In this document: in pieces, positions 23,667 through 31,866 of the stretch
Numbering within the stretch: position 1 is the stretch's first letter
How the letters are laid out: each line of letters begins with the position of its first letter
Assembly: GCA_046160625.1 (NCBI GenBank)
Contig: JBJXGZ010000023.1
Span: 14,448 to 78,447 of the forward strand
From: M3007 sp046160625
GTDB taxonomy: Bacteria > Bacteroidota > Bacteroidia > Chitinophagales > Saprospiraceae
Direction: 5' to 3'
Length of the DNA: 64,000 nt
Program-made: the position numbers and the translations under genes
The notes under the pieces: generated by a model
The model's input: only the letters and a program-made list of their open reading frames with translations
Told to the model about the DNA's origin: nothing
Databases searched by the model: none

Positions 23667-24608
23667 ATGAAAGCCATTGTTAATCAAGCAAATCAGGAAG
23701 AAAATCGTACCAAAGCAGCCATTGGCAGCTTGCTTTTTCACGCCGCGCTTTTGCTGGCATTGATTTTCTATACCTTTTCATCCTCGGTTCCTGTCGTCGA
23801 ACCTACAGCCATCATGCTCGATTTTGGCGGCGGCGGCGGCGACAATGCTGCTGCCGGCGATCCAGACAAAGGCATGAATGACGACTATACCCCGCTTGGG
23901 GAAGAGGAAGCCGCAACACCTGCCAAACCTGCTACCTCCACACCCGATCCTGTACCCACGCCTACAAAATCGCAGGCCACTCCTCCTCCTCCAACGCCGA
24001 CTACCACCGACCCAGAGGTGGCGGCCATCCGACAACAAAAAGAACAGGAACGCAAACAAAGGGAAGAGCAGGATCGTCAGGAACGCGCCCGAATAGATGA
24101 AGCAAATCGCCAGCGACAGGCTGCAGAAGCTGCCAAAAAGGCTGAGCAAGAACAACGCGACAAGGTAAAAAACAACGCTGGCAGCGCATTTGGTAAGAAA
24201 AACAGCAATGGCCAGGGTGCTGGCGGTGGTGGCAAACCCGGCAACGGGGGCGTAAATGGTGGTACGGGCGACAACCCCTTTGGCAAAAGCAGTGGCACCG
24301 GCGGTGGAACCGGCGGCGGTGACGGTACCGGAACTGGAGCGTCAATTGGTGGCGGATTGGGTGGAAGGGCAGTCGTGAACCGTGGCCGTATCAACGATAC
24401 CTCGCAAAAAAGTGGAAAGGTCGTCATAGAAGTTTGTGTAAACAGCAGCGGTACCGTCGTAAGTGCAGACTATACTCAACGGGGCTCTACCACGAGCGAT
24501 AGCGAATTGAAAAGCAAGGCAATACAAGCTGCTCGTGGCTATCGCTTTGCATCCTCCACAGCTGATCAGCAGTGTGGTACAATTACATTTAACTTCACTT
24601 TGAAATAA
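23667..24608 (+). CDS. TonB-like energy transducer with Gly-rich spacer
   Basis: 313 residues: a cytoplasmic N-terminus and one transmembrane helix at about 22-40 (LLFHAALLLALIFYTFSSS), a periplasmic Pro/Thr-rich then strongly charged Gln/Arg/Glu segment (about 75-170), a glycine-rich region (about 180-240), and a C-terminal TonB-type domain (about 250-313, GKVVIEVCVNSSGTVVSADY ... AARGYRF). It would span the periplasm and pull on TonB-dependent receptors using the ExbB/ExbD motor encoded just before it. Two cysteines in the C-terminal domain (VCVNSS, QQCGT) are unusual for TonB and could form a disulfide. Confidence 0.9.
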   Translation: MKAIVNQANQEENRTKAAIGSLLFHAALLLALIFYTFSSSVPVVEPTAIMLDFGGGGGDNAAAGDPDKGMNDDYTPLGEEEAATPAKPATSTPDPVPTPTKSQATPPPPTPTTTDPEVAAIRQQKEQERKQREEQDRQERARIDEANRQRQAAEAAKKAEQEQRDKVKNNAGSAFGKKNSNGQGAGGGGKPGNGGVNGGTGDNPFGKSSGTGGGTGGGDGTGTGASIGGGLGGRAVVNRGRINDTSQKSGKVVIEVCVNSSGTVVSADYTQRGSTTSDSELKSKAIQAARGYRFASSTADQQCGTITFNFTLK

Positions 24609-24610
24609 GA

Positions 24611-24640
24611 GCAATAGTATCACTCACGTGAGACTATTGC
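24611..24640. repeat. Hairpin just after the TonB-like gene
   Basis: gcaatagt and actattgc enclose a 10-bp palindrome ctcacgtgag. It starts two bases after the stop codon, so it probably marks the 3' end of the exbB-exbD-tonB transcript, although no T-run follows. Confidence 0.6.
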
Positions 24641-24641
24641 C

Positions 24642-24686
24642 AAGACACAGCCCGGCAGGTTTGAAAAACCTGCCGGGCTGTGTCTT
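24642..24686. repeat. Perfect 21-bp GC-rich hairpin
   Basis: aagacacagcccggcaggttt and its exact complement around the loop gaa, immediately after the preceding hairpin. Very stable when transcribed on either strand, with short T/A ends. It can act as a bidirectional terminator or be a dispersed palindromic element. Confidence 0.9.
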
Positions 24687-24763
24687 ATTGGGAAATGCTA
24701 AAAGATGCTTTGTTGCGTTTTTGCCATTGAAAATTCAAAATCGCGCTACCTTTTCGCAGCAAA

Positions 24764-25963
24764 ATGGACATTTATACCCGCAAATCGTATTGGAAATGGT
24801 ATTTGGCATCTGGAGGGACGCTCATTGTCATCCTCTCGCTTGTCTACACCCGCTATCTCGGCGACCAACTTGCCGAACGCGAAAAACAGCAGGTAGAGCA
24901 ATACCTTGAGGCCCAACGAACGCTTGCCACTTCGAGTGGCGATCCTTACCAATCTTTCTATTGTGATATAAGTTTTCAACTCAAAGTGGTGCAAGGCAAC
25001 ACCACGGTGCCGATCCTTTTGCTCAATGAACGCGGCGGCATTGACGGCTATACCAACGTAGGAGAAGATGAAAACGACAGCATCTCTACAGAAGCTTTGC
25101 AGCGGGTCTACCAGGGCATGTTGGCCGAACGTGCCGATACGATTCATGTGCCGGTAGGCGATGACCTTCAAATCGTGATGTACGGGAAATCTCGCCTGAT
25201 GAAACTCCTGGAGTGGTATCCTTTTATTCAGTTGTTCCTTATTGCGGTCTTCATCGCATTTGGCTATGCGGGGTTTAGTGCATCCAGACGGGTGGAGCAA
25301 AACAAAGTCTGGCTTGGTATGGCGAAGGAAACAGCCCACCAACTTGGCACCCCCATCACAGCGATATTGGGCTGGATTGAAACCCTGAAGGCCGTGAATG
25401 AAGACCGCCCCGACAATCAGGAAATGTTGCTCGAACTTCACAATGACGTGACCCGTCTTGAACTGGTGGCGGATCGCTTTTCCAAAATTGGCGCAACACC
25501 AGAACTTACGCCCGTCAACTTATATGAACAGCTGGAAATATGTCGCGTGTATATGCAGCGTCGTGCACCGCGCAAAACGGTGTTTGATTTTCCAAAACCC
25601 GAGGAACAAGAACCCCTTATGGTGTTCCTGAACCCGCCGCTCTTTGACTGGGTAATCGAAAATTTGCTTCGCAATGCTATTGACGCGATGGAAAGCGGGG
25701 AAGGGAAAATCAGCGCCAACGTGTACTGCGAAAGCCGTTGGGCTTGTATTGATATTAGCGATTCGGGCAAAGGGATTCCATCTGGTAAGCATAGTATCGT
25801 ATTCAAACCTGGCTATTCTACCAAAACGCGTGGTTGGGGACTTGGCCTTTCGCTCGCACGAAGAATCATGGTGGAATATCACAGCGGGCGCATTTTTGTC
25901 AAAAAGTCGGAGCTCGGGAGAGGTACAACTTTCACGGTGAAATTGCCAATAAATCGCAAGTAA
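24764..25963 (+). CDS. Sensor histidine kinase, orphan
   Basis: 399 residues with two transmembrane helices (about 13-30 and 150-168) enclosing a periplasmic sensor domain of about 115 residues. The kinase core has the variant H-box AKETAHQLGTPITAILGW (phosphoacceptor H192) common in Bacteroidota, an N-box (VIENLLRNAIDAM) and G-boxes (DSGKGIP, GWGLGLSLARRI). No response regulator is adjacent, and it stands between the TonB-like gene and the DUF2064 gene. Signal unknown. Confidence 0.93.
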   Translation: MDIYTRKSYWKWYLASGGTLIVILSLVYTRYLGDQLAEREKQQVEQYLEAQRTLATSSGDPYQSFYCDISFQLKVVQGNTTVPILLLNERGGIDGYTNVGEDENDSISTEALQRVYQGMLAERADTIHVPVGDDLQIVMYGKSRLMKLLEWYPFIQLFLIAVFIAFGYAGFSASRRVEQNKVWLGMAKETAHQLGTPITAILGWIETLKAVNEDRPDNQEMLLELHNDVTRLELVADRFSKIGATPELTPVNLYEQLEICRVYMQRRAPRKTVFDFPKPEEQEPLMVFLNPPLFDWVIENLLRNAIDAMESGEGKISANVYCESRWACIDISDSGKGIPSGKHSIVFKPGYSTKTRGWGLGLSLARRIMVEYHSGRIFVKKSELGRGTTFTVKLPINRK

Positions 25964-26001
25964 GGGTGTTTAAACAGCCTAAGTATGATTGTTTATCATT
26001 G

Positions 26002-26586
26002 ATGAAAAACACCCTCCTTATTTTCATTCGAAACCCGCAATTGGGAAAAGTAAAAACCCGTCTTGCTCGTACGCTTGGTGACGAGGAGGCTTTGCGCATC
26101 TACCATATCTTGCTGGAGAAAACCCGCGAGGCCGCTCTAGGTTGTGAAGCCGAACGGTTTTTGTTTTATAGCGATTTTGTGGACGATCAGGACGACTGGT
26201 CTCCTGCTTTTTTCCAAAAGAAAATCCAGCACAGCGGAGACCTTGGAGCGCGAATGGAATCCGCGTTTCACCATGCTTTTGAATCCGGGGCACAGAAGGC
26301 TATTATCATTGGCAGCGATTGCCCCGAACTTAGGGGCGAAACGCTGCAACAAGCTTTTGACCTTCTTGACACAACAGACTTTGTGCTGGGGCCAGTGCCC
26401 GATGGCGGATATTACCTCCTTGGAATGAGCACTTTAGAATCCTCCGTTTTTCACAACATTGAATGGAGCACTGAAACCGTCCGGGAAAAAACAATCGAGA
26501 AAATCCTTGCTGCCGGAAAGATTTTTGCGCTGCTCCCCATGCTTTCAGATGTGGATACGGAGGCGGATTGGCGAGCAGTGGAATAG
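26002..26586 (+). CDS. DUF2064 / TIGR04282-type glycosyltransferase-like protein
   Basis: 194 residues from the ATG at 26002; the open frame extends upstream, but that part overlaps the kinase gene and is not family-like. The pattern IFIRNPQLGKVKTRLARTLG, IIGSDCPELRG and GPVPDGGYYLLGM is that of the DUF2064 nucleotide-sugar-transferase-like fold, some members of which are named for arsenosugar biosynthesis. The radical-SAM and glycosyltransferase partners of that pathway are not adjacent, so this role is uncertain. Confidence 0.85.
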   Translation: MKNTLLIFIRNPQLGKVKTRLARTLGDEEALRIYHILLEKTREAALGCEAERFLFYSDFVDDQDDWSPAFFQKKIQHSGDLGARMESAFHHAFESGAQKAIIIGSDCPELRGETLQQAFDLLDTTDFVLGPVPDGGYYLLGMSTLESSVFHNIEWSTETVREKTIEKILAAGKIFALLPMLSDVDTEADWRAVE

Positions 26587-26645
26587 TTTATTTAATCATC
26601 GTGCTGCCCGATTTTTGCCAAAAGCATCATACCTACAATTTAGTA

Positions 26646-26675
26646 TTTGATAAAATTCAGGCAAGCGTACTTTTA
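26646..26675 (+). promoter_or_regulatory. Candidate Bacteroidota promoter of the propeller gene
   Basis: TTTG at 26646-26649 and TACTTTTA at 26668-26675 (seven of eight consensus bases) separated by 18 bases, 23 bases before the ATG. Confidence 0.5.
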
Positions 26676-26698
26676 GCCTTCGCTAAATCTATATTGCT

Positions 26699-29197
26699 AT
26701 GAATAAAATTCAACTTGCCGCCGCAGGACTCGCTTTAATCGCCATTTGCGTATTTGCTTTAAAAGTCACCAATTTACCCTCCTTCGCTAAAGCAACCGCG
26801 GGCAAGCATTCCCCAGAACCCTCTGATTATCTCTGGGCCCAACGCGCTTTTCCCTACGGCACAGTGCCTTCAGGCGCTTTTTACAAAGCCCTGGAACAAG
26901 TAAAAAACGCAACGCAGGATCGCGGCAATGGCATGACCTGGGAGCTCGCAGGCCCCACCAACGTGAGTGGCCGCATTACGGATGTGGCCATGCATCACAC
27001 TGATACACTGACGATTTATGCCGCCTCGGCCTCCGGAGGAGTTTGGAAATCCGGGGATGCAGGAGACAATTGGTACCCGATCTCCGACGATCTCCCCTCC
27101 CTCAGTATCGGTGATATTGCGATAGATCCTTCGGATAAAAACACGCTTTACATTGGCACGGGAGAACCCAATGGCGGTGGAGGTTCTGTCACATACGATG
27201 GCCGGGGTATATTCAAAAGCAGTAACGCTGGCGTATCTTGGACATCGCTTGGGCTGGAAGCCTCGGGCAGTATCGGGCGCATCGAAGTGGATCCGAAAAA
27301 TTCCAATCGGATCTTCGTGGCGGCAATGGGACATCTTTTTGAGAACAATCCGGAGCGCGGCATTTTCCGCAGCGAGGATGGCGGCTTGAGTTGGAAAAAG
27401 ATACTTTTCGTAAATGATTCAACTGGAGGAATTGACCTTGCAATCCACCCTTTCAATCCGGATACCGTATTTGCCGTAACATGGCAACGTACCCGCCGGC
27501 CCGACAAACGGGTGTACGGCGGCCCGGGTTGTGCCATATGGCGCAGCACGGATGGTGGCGACAACTGGACAAAACTTGCTACTGGTTTGCCCAATAGCAA
27601 TCTTGGTCGCATTGGTATTGCTATAAGCCCTTCACAACCAAGCACTTTGTACGCGCTTTATGCAGATGAAATCGGTCATTTCAAAGGTGTTTACAAAAGC
27701 ACAAACGACGGGAATTCGTGGTCGCAGCTCAGTGGCGGCGACCCAGGGTATCCGGGTTATGGATGGTGGTTTGGACAAATCCGGGTACACCCCAACGACC
27801 CCGATGAAGTGTACACATTGGGGTTGGACTGGGCAAAAACCACTGACGGAGGCCAATTCTGGTCGGGCGTTTCTCCGTATCTCCACGCCGATTACCACGC
27901 TTTTTATATTCATCCAGCCAACCCTGATTTACATGTAGTAGGCAATGATGGAGGCATCTATATTTCCACCAATGCAGGGGCTACTTGGGAACATCGGCCC
28001 TTCCCTATCACTCAGTTTTACACTTCTGAGATTGATTATCAGAACAGCACCAATTTTTACGGAGGCGCGCAGGACAACGGCACTTGGCGCACCCTTACCG
28101 GCGGCCTCAACGATTGGGATCATATAGGCGGCGGGGATGGATTTGTAACCCTTGTCAATCCGCAGAATAACAATATCTACTATGTTGAATCTCAATATGG
28201 CGGCTTTTCAGGTAGCAATGGCGCAAGTGCGCCTTCGAGCAATCGTTACAATTGGAACACCCCCTATATTTTTGATCCAAACAACCCCAATGTGATGTAC
28301 ATCGGAGCCGACCGACTTTTTAAATCTACCAACGGAGGCCTCGATTGGACTGCGATCAGCAACGACCTGAGCAATGGACCAACCGGACAAAATGGCATTC
28401 GCTACGGCTCCATTACGACCATTGCTGCTTCTGCCCTAAATGCCAATTTGCTGTGGGTTGGCACTGATGACGGTAATGTCTGGGTTACTTCCAATAGCGG
28501 TAACGACTGGACAAAGGTCTCTGCCAATCTGCCCAAACGATGGGTCACACGTGTGGTGGCGCTGCCATCTGAAAACTATGCATTGGTTTGCCTTTCCGGC
28601 TTTCGGCATTTCGACGACATCGCGCACATTTACCAAACCACCGACAAAGGCCAAACCTGGCAGGATGTGAGCGGAAACCTTCCGGACCTCCCGGTGAATG
28701 ACCTCGTGCCAGACCCTGCCGACCCTTTTAATGTTTGGTACATAGCCACCGATGCCGGGGTGTTTTTTACAGCAGATGGTGGCGGCAGTTGGGAGCCTGT
28801 AAACAATGGGTTGCCCACGGTGCCAGTAACCGACCTGACCACACATGCGCCTTCCCGGACGATTGCAGCGGCCACCTACGGGCGTTCCATGTACAGAGCG
28901 ACTATGCCCTTTGTTTCCAGCAGCCATTCGCCACAAGCGATTGAAAATGTGCGCGTTGCACCCAATCCATTTGTCAATCAAACACAGATTTCTTTTACTG
29001 TTTTTGAAAAACAAAATGCCAGGTTGGAACTTTTTGATCTTTCCGGAAAAAAATTGCAAACCGTATTTTCGGGAGAATTGTCGGCTGGTGAACAGCGTTT
29101 TGATCTGCAAGGAAATGACCTGGCACCGGGGGTTTATCTGCTTAAAATGACTGGAAAAAATGGAGCAGGCTTTTGTCGGAAGGTGCTGAAGCAGTAG
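26699..29197 (+). CDS. Secreted sortilin/BNR-type beta-propeller protein with T9SS sorting signal
   Basis: 832 residues. A hydrophobic signal covers about residues 5-22, followed by PSFAKATAGK (27-36), encoded by a dispersed repeat. The body is a two-propeller VPS10/sialidase-like fold with many BNR boxes (SGDAGDNWYPI, SEDGGLSWKKI, STDGGDNWTKL, STNDGNSWSQL, STNGGLDWTAI, TDKGQTWQDV). The end (about 745-832, VAPNPFVNQTQISFTV ... LAPGVYLLKMTG) is a T9SS sorting domain, so the protein is exported to the surface. No catalytic residues were identified. A TTTG(26646)-N18-TACTTTTA(26668) pair upstream is a plausible promoter. Confidence 0.92.
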   Translation: MNKIQLAAAGLALIAICVFALKVTNLPSFAKATAGKHSPEPSDYLWAQRAFPYGTVPSGAFYKALEQVKNATQDRGNGMTWELAGPTNVSGRITDVAMHHTDTLTIYAASASGGVWKSGDAGDNWYPISDDLPSLSIGDIAIDPSDKNTLYIGTGEPNGGGGSVTYDGRGIFKSSNAGVSWTSLGLEASGSIGRIEVDPKNSNRIFVAAMGHLFENNPERGIFRSEDGGLSWKKILFVNDSTGGIDLAIHPFNPDTVFAVTWQRTRRPDKRVYGGPGCAIWRSTDGGDNWTKLATGLPNSNLGRIGIAISPSQPSTLYALYADEIGHFKGVYKSTNDGNSWSQLSGGDPGYPGYGWWFGQIRVHPNDPDEVYTLGLDWAKTTDGGQFWSGVSPYLHADYHAFYIHPANPDLHVVGNDGGIYISTNAGATWEHRPFPITQFYTSEIDYQNSTNFYGGAQDNGTWRTLTGGLNDWDHIGGGDGFVTLVNPQNNNIYYVESQYGGFSGSNGASAPSSNRYNWNTPYIFDPNNPNVMYIGADRLFKSTNGGLDWTAISNDLSNGPTGQNGIRYGSITTIAASALNANLLWVGTDDGNVWVTSNSGNDWTKVSANLPKRWVTRVVALPSENYALVCLSGFRHFDDIAHIYQTTDKGQTWQDVSGNLPDLPVNDLVPDPADPFNVWYIATDAGVFFTADGGGSWEPVNNGLPTVPVTDLTTHAPSRTIAAATYGRSMYRATMPFVSSSHSPQAIENVRVAPNPFVNQTQISFTVFEKQNARLELFDLSGKKLQTVFSGELSAGEQRFDLQGNDLAPGVYLLKMTGKNGAGFCRKVLKQ
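26777..26806 (+). repeat. 'PSFAKATAGK' repeat element, copy 1
   Basis: The sequence accctccttcgctaaagc and the 13 bases after it match the element at 53047-53077 in 26 of 31 positions, the first 18 being identical. Here it is read in frame on the coding strand just after the signal peptide of the propeller protein. Confidence 0.8.
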
Positions 29198-29293
29198 ATC
29201 TTTTTTTAAAACAGTGGCTAAATGTGACTTTATAATACCTTAACGTCTTTAAATCTCACATTTTTCAGATAAATTAAAACAAAACAAACTAAC

Positions 29294-29620
29294 ATGATTA
29301 GCGAACTTAAAGCATTTCTGCTTCGCGGCGATGTCATCACACTAGCTGTGGCAGTTATTATCGGTGGCGCTTTCCAAAAGATTGTTGACTCCCTGGTGTC
29401 CGACATTATTACACCTATCCTTGGTTTGATAACGGGCAATCCTGATTTTTCCGGGATCGCTATTGGAGGGAAAGAAGTTATTGTTGACGGTGTCTCCAAA
29501 ATGGAAGGCGGCATTATGATTGGCAATTTCATCAATGCACTGGTAAGTTTCATTATGGTCGGCATGGTCTTGTTTTTTGTGATCAAAGCCGCGGGTAAAA
29601 AAGCAGAAGAGGTTAAATAA
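29294..29620 (+). CDS. mscL: Large-conductance mechanosensitive channel
   Basis: 108 residues, pentameric inner-membrane channel that opens under membrane tension in osmotic downshock. The first helix has the conserved FLLRGDVITLAVAVIIGGAF, and the second is GNFINALVSFIMVGMVLFFVI, with a periplasmic loop between. Shorter than the E. coli protein (136) mostly because of a reduced C-terminal helix, which is normal. Followed by a clear rho-independent terminator. Confidence 0.97.
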   Translation: MISELKAFLLRGDVITLAVAVIIGGAFQKIVDSLVSDIITPILGLITGNPDFSGIAIGGKEVIVDGVSKMEGGIMIGNFINALVSFIMVGMVLFFVIKAAGKKAEEVK

Positions 29621-29638
29621 CTTTTTTTTGAAAAACGG

Positions 29639-29672
29639 AAGGCACCTACTGATTCAGTGGGTGCCTTTTTTA
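29639..29672 (+). terminator. Rho-independent terminator of mscL
   Basis: The stem ggcacctactg / cagtgggtgcc (10 of 11 pairs) with loop att is followed by a run of T residues, 20 bp after the mscL stop. Confidence 0.9.
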
Positions 29673-29686
29673 TTGGAAAGAAATTG

Positions 29687-29694
29687 TACGTTTG
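29687..29694 (+). promoter_or_regulatory. -7 promoter element (TACGTTTG) of the transglycosylase gene
   Basis: Exact TAnnTTTG match 59 bases before the ATG at 29754 and just after the mscL terminator. Confidence 0.5.
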
Positions 29695-29753
29695 TAAAGT
29701 TATTCTGCTGAAATCTCTCCCCTCGTTCGGCGTTCACCATAAAAAAATCTGAT

Positions 29754-30656
29754 ATGAATTTCTCTTCCCACATCCGTACCCTCTTGGTTGTCAACGCACT
29801 CTTTGCGCTCTGCTTCCTCGGGCTCTGTGTTACTTCTTTCAAAAACGAAGGCGACCGGTCTGAGCAGCGCGTGCGCTCCGTCAACCTCGACAAGGACTTC
29901 AATTTTTGTGGGGAAAAATTCCCGATGGACAATTGGGACGTGCGCCAACGGCTCGACGCCGAACTGCTGCGAAACGTTTATTTCCATTCCCAGACCATTC
30001 TGGCCGTTAAGCGCGCCAATGCGATTTTCCCCATCATCGAGCCTATTATCAAAGAAGAGGGGGCCCCGAGCGATTTGAAATACCTGGCTGTAGCCGAGAG
30101 CGCACTTTCCAATGCCATATCACCCGCCGGAGCACGAGGCGTGTGGCAGTTTATGAAAGACGCTGCAGGAGGTTATGGACTTGAAGTGAACACAGAAGTG
30201 GACGAGCGTTACCACCTAGAAAAAGCAACCCGCGCGGCCTGCAAATACATGAAAAAGGAAAAGGAGCGGCTGGGTTCCTGGACTTTGGCAGCTGCTGCCT
30301 ACAATGGCGGACCAGGGCGCATCATTGATGAAATGGCAAAACAACGCGCCAAATCTTTTTTCGAACTCAATCTCGCTGCCGATGAAACCATGCGTTACCC
30401 CTTCCGCATCGTGGCTATAAAAGAGGTGATGGAAAACCCCGAAGAGTACGAGTATTCGGTAGAAAAAGAACACCTCTACCCGGCACTCACGGAATTCAAA
30501 ACAGTGGAAGTGAAAGGTGCGGTGGCTAATTGGGGCGATTTCGCCCGTGAGCATGGCACCAACTATCGGATGCTCAAACTTTACAACCCCTGGCTGATCG
30601 ACAGCAAACTCACCAATAAAGAGGGGAAAACGTACCAGATTCGGGTGCCGAAATAG
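29754..30656 (+). CDS. Lytic transglycosylase (SLT/MltD type)
   Basis: 300 residues with an N-terminal hydrophobic signal or anchor (about 9-28). The SLT domain occupies about residues 85-225: the catalytic glutamate is E115 in YLAVAESALSN, followed by the characteristic SPAGARGVWQF and AAYNGGPGRI. It cleaves peptidoglycan between MurNAc and GlcNAc, making anhydro ends. The last 60 residues (VEVKGAVANWGDFAREHGTN) resemble a LysM-like tail. Transcribed alone. Confidence 0.95.
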   Translation: MNFSSHIRTLLVVNALFALCFLGLCVTSFKNEGDRSEQRVRSVNLDKDFNFCGEKFPMDNWDVRQRLDAELLRNVYFHSQTILAVKRANAIFPIIEPIIKEEGAPSDLKYLAVAESALSNAISPAGARGVWQFMKDAAGGYGLEVNTEVDERYHLEKATRAACKYMKKEKERLGSWTLAAAAYNGGPGRIIDEMAKQRAKSFFELNLAADETMRYPFRIVAIKEVMENPEEYEYSVEKEHLYPALTEFKTVEVKGAVANWGDFAREHGTNYRMLKLYNPWLIDSKLTNKEGKTYQIRVPK

Positions 30657-30667
30657 GGTTAAAAATT

Positions 30668-30813
30668 TAAACAGGAAAACCGCAAAACAGGAGAACCGCA
30701 AAATTTAAAACTGCACAGCAAGATACGAACAAGGCCAAAATCAGCCCTTTAGAAATCAAGCACTTCGTAGTTTTAAATTTTGCGGTTTTCCTGTTTTGCG
30801 GTTTTCCTGTTTA
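30668..30813. repeat. 45-bp inverted repeat (44/45) whose end is a stop codon
   Basis: Arms 30668-30712 and 30769-30813, built of two copies of acaggaaaaccgcaaa, pair with one mismatch around 56 bases. The last three bases (30811-30813) form the TAA stop of the outer-membrane gene on the minus strand. It sits between two convergent genes. Relatives: 1158-1282 and 48380-48590. Confidence 0.9.
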
Positions 30814-31686
30814 GTCTTTATTTGCCCCAAATTTCAATACTGCCCCAAACGTAATCCGTTGAATCCTGCTGGTGTTCCGCCCATTGAGTATGTATCCCCC
30901 GCTGATATAAAACCCTGTTCGCCCATTGTCGGAATAATAAGCTGTGCCTCCAATTTGGGTGTACGACACGCCATAAGCCTGCGGCAAATCAGGCACATTC
31001 TGTACATAATCCGCCCCGCCTGAGGTGTGCTGCCATTCAGCCCAGCCGTCGAGGTAAAAGTTCCGGGCGGGGAAGCCCAACTTTAATAAAATGGTTGTAA
31101 AATTCTGTGAATCAACAGGGTCGTAATCCGGTCTTTGTTGGCGGACTAGTGTGATGTCGGCATCTTTCAATTCGTCAAGTCTGAAATTGTAGCCGCCTGT
31201 GAAATTGAGGAATAGCCCAAGCGGGGATTCCCATTGAAGGATGATTCTGGCAGGTACTGTGATGGCTTTTTGACCCAACGCGCCTGTAGCGAGCGGTTCG
31301 TAATCACTGAGCGGGAATGTCGCGCCCGTTCCAAAGATCACCCCAAGTTTTCCAGCTTTACCAAGCGGAGCGTAGACAGGGCGGTATTTCACAAATAAAC
31401 CGCCGTCTTGCAGCCCGCTTTGTAGCGGAGTAAAAACTGCTGCAGCCGTTGCCACAAGATCGAATTTTTCGGTCAGTCCGTATTCAGCAAACAGGCTGAG
31501 CATCTGGCCTTTATAGCCTTCGTTGTAAGTCTGGCCGCCAGCACCATCAAATTTCTGTGCAACATTAAAAGAAAAAGAAGGCGCCAGGTCAAGCACCCCT
31601 TTTCCCTTCAAATAGCCGTCCAGTGGGCCTTGGGCCATGGTAAGGCTGGGAAAAAAGAAAACAAGGAATATGCGGAGTATAGACAT
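30811..31686 (-). CDS. Outer-membrane beta-barrel protein of unknown function
   Basis: 291 residues from the ATG at 31686, where a signal peptide starts (MSILRIFLVFFFPSLTMAQG). The longer frame to 31728 adds 14 residues before it. The mature part alternates hydrophobic and polar residues with aromatic girdles (FAEYGLTEKFDLVATAAAVF, GLFLNFTGGYNFRLDE, GRTGFYISGGYIL) as in small outer-membrane barrels, possibly of the phenol-degradation meta-pathway/transporter type. Substrate unknown. Its stop codon is supplied by an inverted-repeat arm. Confidence 0.8.
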   Translation of the reverse strand: MSILRIFLVFFFPSLTMAQGPLDGYLKGKGVLDLAPSFSFNVAQKFDGAGGQTYNEGYKGQMLSLFAEYGLTEKFDLVATAAAVFTPLQSGLQDGGLFVKYRPVYAPLGKAGKLGVIFGTGATFPLSDYEPLATGALGQKAITVPARIILQWESPLGLFLNFTGGYNFRLDELKDADITLVRQQRPDYDPVDSQNFTTILLKLGFPARNFYLDGWAEWQHTSGGADYVQNVPDLPQAYGVSYTQIGGTAYYSDNGRTGFYISGGYILNGRNTSRIQRITFGAVLKFGANKD

Positions 31687-31782
31687 TTGACACGTGATAT
31701 TATATGCCTGGCTTGTTGCACGATGCACGATTCTGGTTGTTTGCGAAAATCAAGACTTGGGTAAAATGTCTCGGCTCCGACT

Positions 31783-31824
31783 AAAAAGGCCGACAACGAA
31801 CCCTCGATTCGTTGCCGGCTTTTT
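31783..31824 (-). terminator. Terminator of the DUF2911 gene (probably bidirectional)
   Basis: Minus strand: aaaaagccggcaacgaa pairs with ttcgttgtcggccttttt around cgaggg, ending in a T-run. It lies 43 bp after the DUF2911 stop. A-rich flanks make it usable on the other strand also. Confidence 0.85.
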
Positions 31825-31866
31825 CTGGCATTGCGCCACTGCAATCTGACTGCCGCCTGCCACTGC

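Noticed and set aside
26002..26586. Complete arsenosugar pathway
   Set aside because: Only the DUF2064 protein is present; no radical-SAM or second glycosyltransferase gene adjoins it.
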